DNA from: Branchiostoma belcheri
Lineage: Eukaryota; Chordata; Leptocardii; Amphioxiformes; Branchiostomatidae
Direction: 5' to 3'
Length of the DNA: 64,000 nt
NCBI RefSeq assembly: GCF_001625305.1
Contig: NW_017802381.1
Location: forward strand, 153,425 to 217,424
The notes under the pieces are model-generated. The model was given only the letters and a program-made list of their open reading frames with translations, did not search any database and was not told the origin of the DNA. This document shows positions 58,245-64,000 of this stretch, one piece after another (the first letter of the stretch is position 1; each line of letters opens with the position of its first letter). Made by a program: the position numbers and the translations under genes.

Positions 58245-58300
58245 ATTAGGGCTAATTTGCACATAATATGTGCACATAATATGTGCAAATTAGCCCTAAT
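58245..58300. repeat. 56-bp near-perfect palindrome
   Basis: Arms begin ATTAGGGCTAATTTGCACAT and mirror exactly on the right. Only two base-pair positions in the whole 56 bp fail to pair. Its centre holds repeated ATATGTGCACATA-like sub-palindromes. It would extrude as a long hairpin. Confidence 0.85.
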
Positions 58301-58379
58301 AATTTGCATATTCGCTGTACAAAATTTGCCACATAACATATCAGTTGATCTCCACCCAATGACAGGGTTATCTTTAAAA

Positions 58380-59042
58380 AAGGCTATTCTAGCCTTTCCT
58401 CATAAATTATGCAAATGTGGTCCTGAAATCATTTAGTGATGTTTACCTTCCTGAACTTCTAATTATGGAAAGTATTAAATTCCGAGAAATTAACCACCAT
58501 AAAAAAATTTACCGATTTTCTTCATTTACATAATCGACATCTGTCAATGATCTTGTCATATTCAATCACATATGTCACAAGTGTTTCATAGCCCTAATAT
58601 TGAATGCAACAGAATTTCCTTATTAATTATGAAAATAAGATCTTGATTTGCATATTTAAATTTAATTATGTCAAGCATCACAATCATGACGATCCAGTTG
58701 TTTAGTTAGCCCCAACTGAAGCTTTTCTAAGAAGCCATCCTGCAGTTCAAGAACAAGCCGTTAGGGGGCCTTAACACACGGTACAAGAGCTAGCTACCAT
58801 CCGAAATTCATGACCCTAGCATGTCCGGATCGCGAGATATCAAAACCGTAATTTGCGCTGCAGTACCAGGGGAAGCCACTAGGGGCCCCAAAATCTAATC
58901 ATTTCCAGGTTTCGCCACACCCTACCGATACACCAAATATGAAACTAATGCATCCAGCCGTTCTTGAGTTATTTTGTTGAGTAACAGACAGACTGACAAT
59001 CGCAACTAAAAATATAACCCCCATGACATGTCATGGAGGTAA
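58380..59042 (+). mobile_element. Family B element, copy with diverged left part
   Basis: Carries the family B right third intact: CCGTTAGGGGGCC, GATCGCGAGATATCAAAACC, CACCCTACCGATACACCAAA and ACAGACAGACTGAC. It ends in the hairpin CCATGACATGTCATGG (59021-59036) followed by AGGTAAT. The left half is AT-rich and only loosely similar. Confidence 0.65.
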
Positions 59043-59449
59043 TAAGTAAATAAAACAATATAATGACACACATGAATCATCACAGGAAACATATCATGTT
59101 TCTCTAGGCCTAACGATAGACTGTATGCTTTTGTGAATTATCCTAACAGTGAATTGTATCATATGCTTTTGTGGATTATGAATCCTAACATTCGTAAAGT
59201 AAACGTGTCTACCTTATCCACCGTCCATTTACTTCAATCATTTGAAAAAAATGGAAATCATAGATGTATAAAAAGAATAAACTGTCACCTCTAAAGCAAT
59301 ACATGTATTCTTATAATGCGTTTAAATATGTGCAAAGCATTTCCTCGACATACATAACAGTGATGAATTAAATCAGTGAAAATGTACTGATTACGGACAG
59401 CAGCTTATAAAACTACCACTAGAAAAAAATACTTACAGATTAAGTACAG
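59043..59449. other. AT-rich spacer
   Basis: Contains a direct repeat of TATGCTTTTGTG-ATTAT at about 59127 and 59162. No gene was seen. Confidence 0.35.
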
Positions 59450-59650
59450 CCGTAGTTTAAGTCACTTGAAAGAAAGCCTTTGAGAGATAATTAGACGTGT
59501 GGGTTGATGTTGGATGAATTCAACCTGAGTAGAAATATGCAACCACACCTTGGTTTGCGGCCTCTGATATGTGTCGACGTGTACGCTGATGTATATCTCT
59601 TTTATGTTTGTTGTTACTCAGGCTGCAGTATGCATTAAAATGAGTTGAAT
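59450..59650 (+). repeat. Dispersed repeat family C, partial diverged copy 3
   Basis: GCGGCCTCTGATATGTGTCG, then ACGTGTACGCTGATGTATAT and TGTTTGTTGTTACT, follow the order seen at 1895-1965 and 22535-22600, with more substitutions. Only this core segment is recognisable. Confidence 0.5.
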
Positions 59651-59789
59651 CCAAACAAGAGATCTTTCTTTCGTGTGCAAACGAATTAGATTGCAGTCTG
59701 CTGTCTACAACTCAAATGTCAGGCAGCTCTTAATACTTTTTTTTCTTAAAGAAAGACTATTAGTTGTAGAGATTAACCAAAATATGATA

Positions 59790-61114
59790 CCCCACCTCAA
59801 ATATACCGATGCAATAGCTCAACCCCACCTCAAATATACCGATGCAATAGCTCAACCCCACCTCAAATATACCGATGCAATAGCTCAAACCCACCTAAAA
59901 TATACCGATGCAATAGCTCAACCCCACCTCAAATATACCGATGCAATAGCTCAACCCCACCTCAAATATACCGATGCAATAGCTTAACCCCACCTCAAAT
60001 ATACCGATGCAATAGCTCAACCCCACCTCAAATATACCGATGCAATAGCTAAACCCCACCTTAAAAATACCGATGCAATAGCTCAGCCCCACCTCAAATA
60101 TACCGATGCAATAGCTCAACCCCACCTCAAATATGCCAATGCAATAGCTTAACCCCACCTCAAATATACCGATGCAATAGCTCAACCCCACCTCAAAAAT
60201 ACCGATGCAATAGCTCAACCCCACCTCAAATATACCGATGCAATAGCTCAACCCCGCCTCAAATATACCGATGCAATAGCTCAACCCCACCTCAAATATA
60301 CCGATGCAATAGCTTAACCCCACCACAAATATACCGATGCAATAGCTCAACCCCACCTCAAATATACCGATGCAATAGCTTAACCCCACCTCAAATATAC
60401 CGATGCAATAGCTCAACTCCACCTCAAATATACCGATGCAATAGCTTCACCCCCACCACAAATATACCGGTGCAATAGCTCAACCCCACCTCAAATATAC
60501 CGATGCAATAGCTTAACCCCACTTCAAATATACCGATGCAATAGCTCAACCCAACCTCAAATATACCGATGCAATAGCTCAACCCCACCTCAAATATACC
60601 GATGCAATAGCTTCACCCCCACCACAAATATACCGGTGCAATAGCTCAACCCCACCTCAAAAATACCGATGCAATAGCTTAACCCCACCTCAAATATACC
60701 GATGCAATAGCTTAACCCCACTTCAAATATACCGATGCAATAGCTCACCCCCACCACAAATATACCGATGCAATAGCTCAACCCCACCTAAAATATACCG
60801 ATGCAATAGCTTAACCCCACTTCAAATATACCGATGCAATAGCTCACCCCCACCACAAATATACCGATGCAATAGCTCAACCCCATCACAAATATACCGG
60901 TGCAATAGCTCAACCCCACCTCAAATATACCGATGCAATAGCTTAACCCCACTTCAAATATACCGATGTAATAGCTCACCCCCACCACAAATATACCGAT
61001 GCAATAGCTCAACCCCACCTCAAATATACCGATGCAATAGCTTAACCCCACTTCAAATATACCGATGCAATAGCTTAACCCCACCACAAATATACCGATG
61101 CAATAGCTCAACCC
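59790..61114 (+). repeat. Minisatellite, 33-bp unit, about 40 copies
   Basis: The unit is CCCCACCTCAAATATACC followed by GATGCAATAGCTCAA. Because 33 is a multiple of three, each strand keeps one reading frame: the minus strand reads GLSYCIGIFEV repeats (ORFs of 65-175 codons) and the plus strand HLKYTDAIAQP. Variants occur in mixed order: CACAAATATACC for CTCAAATATACC, GCTTAACCCC for GCTCAACCCC, and ACCGGTGCAA for ACCGATGCAA. The block CTTCACCCCCACCACAAATA recurs at 60447 and 60610, showing higher-order duplication. There is no start context, promoter or splice site to suggest a gene, so the ORFs are treated as by-products. Confidence 0.92.
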
Positions 61115-61263
61115 AGTAGAATGCTTGATTTTATAACCGGACATTTTAAAGTTCCAACCCCCGCCGGGTCGTACCAAATATATTTGGTAAAGTTATAGCT
61201 TTTAATGATATTTACTGCTTTCCATGATAAGCAAGAATATGGGAAGGTCACTATCAGCAGACT

Positions 61264-61281
61264 ACCCCCCCCCCCCCCCGT
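61264..61281. repeat. Poly-C tract
   Basis: An uninterrupted run of about 16 C starting at 61265, prone to length change and sequencing error. Confidence 0.8.
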
Positions 61282-61349
61282 CGTCGTGGGATAAGGAATG
61301 GACATGGCACCACGACTATGCTCTGCACAGTCTGAAACGGGACGTCTAC

Positions 61350-61431
61350 AAACATACACACGCACACATACACACACACATACACACAAACACACACACA
61401 CACACAAACACAAACAAACACACACACATGG
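61350..61431. repeat. (CA)n microsatellite
   Basis: Imperfect CA repeat with T, G and AA interruptions over about 80 bp. The ORFs that cross it on both strands are low complexity. Confidence 0.9.
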
Positions 61432-61785
61432 GGCCAAATAAAATGATCATACTACTAGAAACTGGACTTTGCAGTCCTTATTGAAAATATGGTTTGAAAG
61501 CGCCCGAAAGTTGATGTTTGAACGTTACCCGGAACTACAAACGGATGTGTGAGAGCAGGGCTGGGCTCGAGCTGTACGTGACGTTTTACAACAACATCGA
61601 TGTTGCCAATTCTTGTAATGGGCATACGAGAGTGTCCTTCTGTGGCAATTTCATACAAGACTGGTGTGAAAAAAATCGGGGCGGGTCATTAACCCTTAAT
61701 TGAGAAATTAGATTAATTCTTATTAATTATTATTCATTATGCAAATAACATGTTTATATAAGTTTATAATTTATGCATGACGTCA
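61432..61785. other. Non-coding spacer
   Basis: No gene recognised. TTAATTATTATTCATTATGCAAAT near 61720 has family B-like composition but no specific match. Confidence 0.3.
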
Positions 61786-62220
61786 TCAAATTTCTTTAGC
61801 CTTATGTATGACGTCACGGTTAAGTGTAGGGTGGTTGGCCCTGATGTAAATAGCCTCCTTCACCCCTCTCTGGAAATAGTCTTGTTCAGTGTCCAAAATC
61901 CTTACAGATGTCTGCTCACCCTCCTCTCTGTTTCCTCCACAACTGTAAGGGGTATATCGTACATGGTCACCGGCCATACTGCTCGTGGTAACAATCCATA
62001 TTGGTAGCACCAAACTTTATATCTCCCTGGGAGTTCACTATTCTCAATGGCTTCTAGCCCTTCTCGTATCTGTTGCTTAAATTCTTCGATGTTCCTCTTG
62101 TCGCTTAATGTTACATCAAACTTCTTCCCTAGGCTTTTGATGGGCTGCTCCGCAATTGCAGAGATTCTTTCCCCCTGAACTTCTAGCTGCAACTTGTCAC
62201 AGATACTTTTTTTCCTCGTG
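61786..62220 (-). pseudogene. Reverse transcriptase C-terminal remnant with internal deletion
   Basis: On the minus strand from about 62220: KLQLEVQGERISAIAEQPIK, SLGKKFDVTL, LPGRYKVWCYQYGLLPRAVW, VTMYDIPLTVVEETERR. This is the post-palm region of an RT family that is multicopy in marine invertebrates and fish (EQPVKSLGK ... YQYGLLPR.LWPL..YE.P...VE..ERR). A frameshift at about 61905 joins it to EQDYFQRGVKEAIYIRANHP, the far C terminus of such proteins (RGVKEAIYIR...P.LNRD). The sequence normally between the two parts is missing, so an internal deletion is inferred. Not functional. The exact clade is not assigned. Confidence 0.65.
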
Positions 62221-63937
62221 TTTCTTTTCCTCCTGCCACCTCTGCCATTTTTCTTAAAGTTAATTCAATTCCTTCATTTTTTTGGCCAAATGCCCTGGGA
62301 TTTCGTGTAGAGGTACAGCAGGTAAACACCGCCAGGCGTTGTTTTAATTTTTTGATACAAGGTTTTATAATCGTTTTATTTGGATTTTTTTGCGGTTTCT
62401 ATCGGAAACTTTACTTAGGTATGTTAGGTGTAGCAAGAATGCGCAGGTGCGATTCGTTTTCCTCATTGGCTGTTGGCGCCCCTTGTCATGACGTCATTTT
62501 GCTCGCTGTGCATTAAAGGTAAGACAACTATATAACAAAAAGTAAGGTAAGACAGTTTTTAACCGTAAATATTTCCAACAATTTGTAAAGTTAGCAATCT
62601 AGGATTTGGATGTATAAAAATATGCATCCTAAGGAACAGTTTGATGTGTGGTTTCTGCACCTTTGAGTAGAATTAGCGCCGCGGCGTGCACGAGAACGTC
62701 AATTCTGTACTACAGTATGTAGCGTCGGGGTGGGAGGGGGGCGTCACTTGCGCTCACGTACGCCGGGCAGTTCCTATCGTAAAATCTTCGTAAAATTTGT
62801 AAACATAGCGATCTTGGCTTCCGATATATGGACATTTACATCCTAGTAAACACTGGAAAAACACTGGAAGCGAAGTTCTGAGACTTTGGGATGCCGTTTC
62901 CCAGCACTCCGGCCCTTTTCAGGGCCACAAATCACTTCCAAAGGGGCTATATAACATTATGTGATCACAAGCTATAACTTTAATGTTATCTTTCATTGTC
63001 AGAAATAGTTGTTCTTGATCACCTATAGAGTCAATTCTGCGTCACTGTGTGGGTTGTTATTGTCATTATTTAGAAATGCTTTCAATTCTTTGTAATTGTT
63101 TGTCCAAGTCTCAAATTTCATAGTTTGAAAATATTTTGAATATTTTTTCAACGTTCTAGATAATTCCCTGGTTATTTAAAACTTTAGAAATATTCCTGAT
63201 ATTGATTATGACATTTCTAATAGTTTTTTTAAATATTCCTAACAGCATTCTACCATTTTTTTACCGTTATTTCCAATTATTTCTAAATTTTTGTAAATAG
63301 GTTAGTGGGCTTGGAAGAAAGTAAATCACTCATCCCTGTGAAGTACAGGTTGGTCTGGCTAGGCGTCATGCATGGATGACTTACTACAAAAGAGCCACTA
63401 GTGTCCAGCAGTGAAATCTAAAAATAAACAGAATACAGAAGAGTCGGATTAGCACCTACGTTTATGGGGGCAATAACCCACACCTACCATTCAGTTATTT
63501 GTTTAAAAAACACAGGTACTTCAAATTTATTCTAGAAAAAGAGATCTTTCTAAAGCCACTCAAAATGTTTCAGAAATATCTAAATGAATTCAAATATACT
63601 CAAATTTTTATTTTCAAATTTATGAAAAATTTAGAACTTTTGTTAGCGGGGTATTCTTTTAAATAATTCAGAAGTATTACAAACATGAAAAACACGGGAT
63701 GACGCGGAATTGACTCTACTTGGTCGTTATTAATTACAGTATCACTTACCCGTACCTTGTATTTTAAGAACGTTAATGAAAATAAAGACAAAGATATAGT
63801 TTCACTTTCTTGTTCTAACGTTAAAGTTGGCCATGTTTGGTTCGCATAACTGGTAAACCGCCTTTCGGCGTAACACATCAGTTTTGTACATGTAAGTAAA
63901 TGTACAAGCTGCGTAAGAAAAGACTGTAAGGTTTGAA
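62221..63937. other. Non-coding region
   Basis: No supported gene. The 113-codon minus ORF at 63600-63941 and other short ORFs lack features. 62660-62780 is CpG-containing. Many TTTCTAAA/AAATATT-type AT-rich motifs fill 63060-63300. Confidence 0.3.
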
Positions 63938-64000
63938 CCACTCACACCGGGAAGGTCCCCTATTCTTTTGTATAAGTGCGGTGGATTCTCAAATGTGCGT
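63938..64000 (-). mobile_element. tRNA-derived SINE-like repeat, second copy, cut by the window end
   Basis: CACTCACACCGGGAAGGTCC, then CCCTATTCTTTTGTATAAGTG and CGGTGGATTCT, align with 34514-34566 (CTCTCACACGGGGAATTGCC onwards). Only the tail end of the repeat is inside the window; its tRNA-like head would lie beyond 64000. Confidence 0.45.

Noticed and set aside
59895-60422. 175-codon GLSYCIGIFEV repeat protein
   Set aside because: The 33-bp unit makes frames open automatically on both strands; no promoter, start context or splice evidence.

Overview
The window is a eukaryotic, invertebrate-type genomic segment. It has spliced genes with long introns, AT-rich spacers and many kinds of transposable element. 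I infer a lancelet (Branchiostoma) or a similar invertebrate deuterostome. The grounds are Gal3ST-type sulfotransferase paralogues in tandem, CR1-, RTE- and RLE-type retrotransposon debris, a THAP-related TTAA transposon and P2X7-ballast-like coding sequence. This is inference, because no host marker gene is present. No rRNA, tRNA gene or CRISPR array was seen.

Only two loci look like intact host genes, both on the minus strand and each with two coding exons. One is 43924-43740 joined to 33525-32298; the other is 56551-56385 joined to 55506-54300. Both encode type II membrane sulfotransferases of the galactose-3-O-sulfotransferase family. Exon 1 encodes the cytoplasmic tail and signal anchor, a phase-2 intron follows, and exon 2 encodes the whole lumenal catalytic domain. 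They are tandem paralogues. The 10.2-kb intron of the first gene is filled with mobile elements.

Region by region. 1-5.5 kb: reverse transcriptase (RT) pseudogenes and dispersed repeats. 5.5-12.1 kb: short inverted-repeat elements and non-coding DNA. 12.1-13.95 kb: a long decayed minus-strand ORF of an unnamed protein family. 14.6-19.2 kb: a CR1-like RT fragment split by a 4.3-kb foldback element. 19.6-21.2 kb: two nested TTAA-flanked elements rich in GGGGTCC palindromes. 22.2-25.3 kb: a second copy of the 1.5-3.3 kb repeat block, interrupted by a truncated CR1/Jockey-like copy. 25.5-31 kb: repeats and RT fragments. 32.3-43.9 kb: sulfotransferase gene 1, whose intron holds a SINE-like repeat, a second foldback element and an RLE-type retrotransposon that itself carries an insertion. 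46.5-51.5 kb: a TTAA-flanked THAP/Kolobok-like DNA transposon with two opposed decayed genes. One gene resembles the transposase; the other is a P2X7-ballast-like zinc-binding protein. 53.2-56.6 kb: a further TTAA element and sulfotransferase gene 2. 58.2-61.4 kb: a palindrome, a repeat-family copy, a minisatellite of about 40 copies of a 33-bp unit, and microsatellites. 61.8-62.25 kb: another RT remnant. The right edge holds the start of a second SINE-like copy.

Most coding potential is therefore retroelement or transposon debris in different stages of decay. Several insertions can be ordered in time because they split recognisable reading frames. The most unusual cargo is the ballast-domain gene inside the TTAA transposon.
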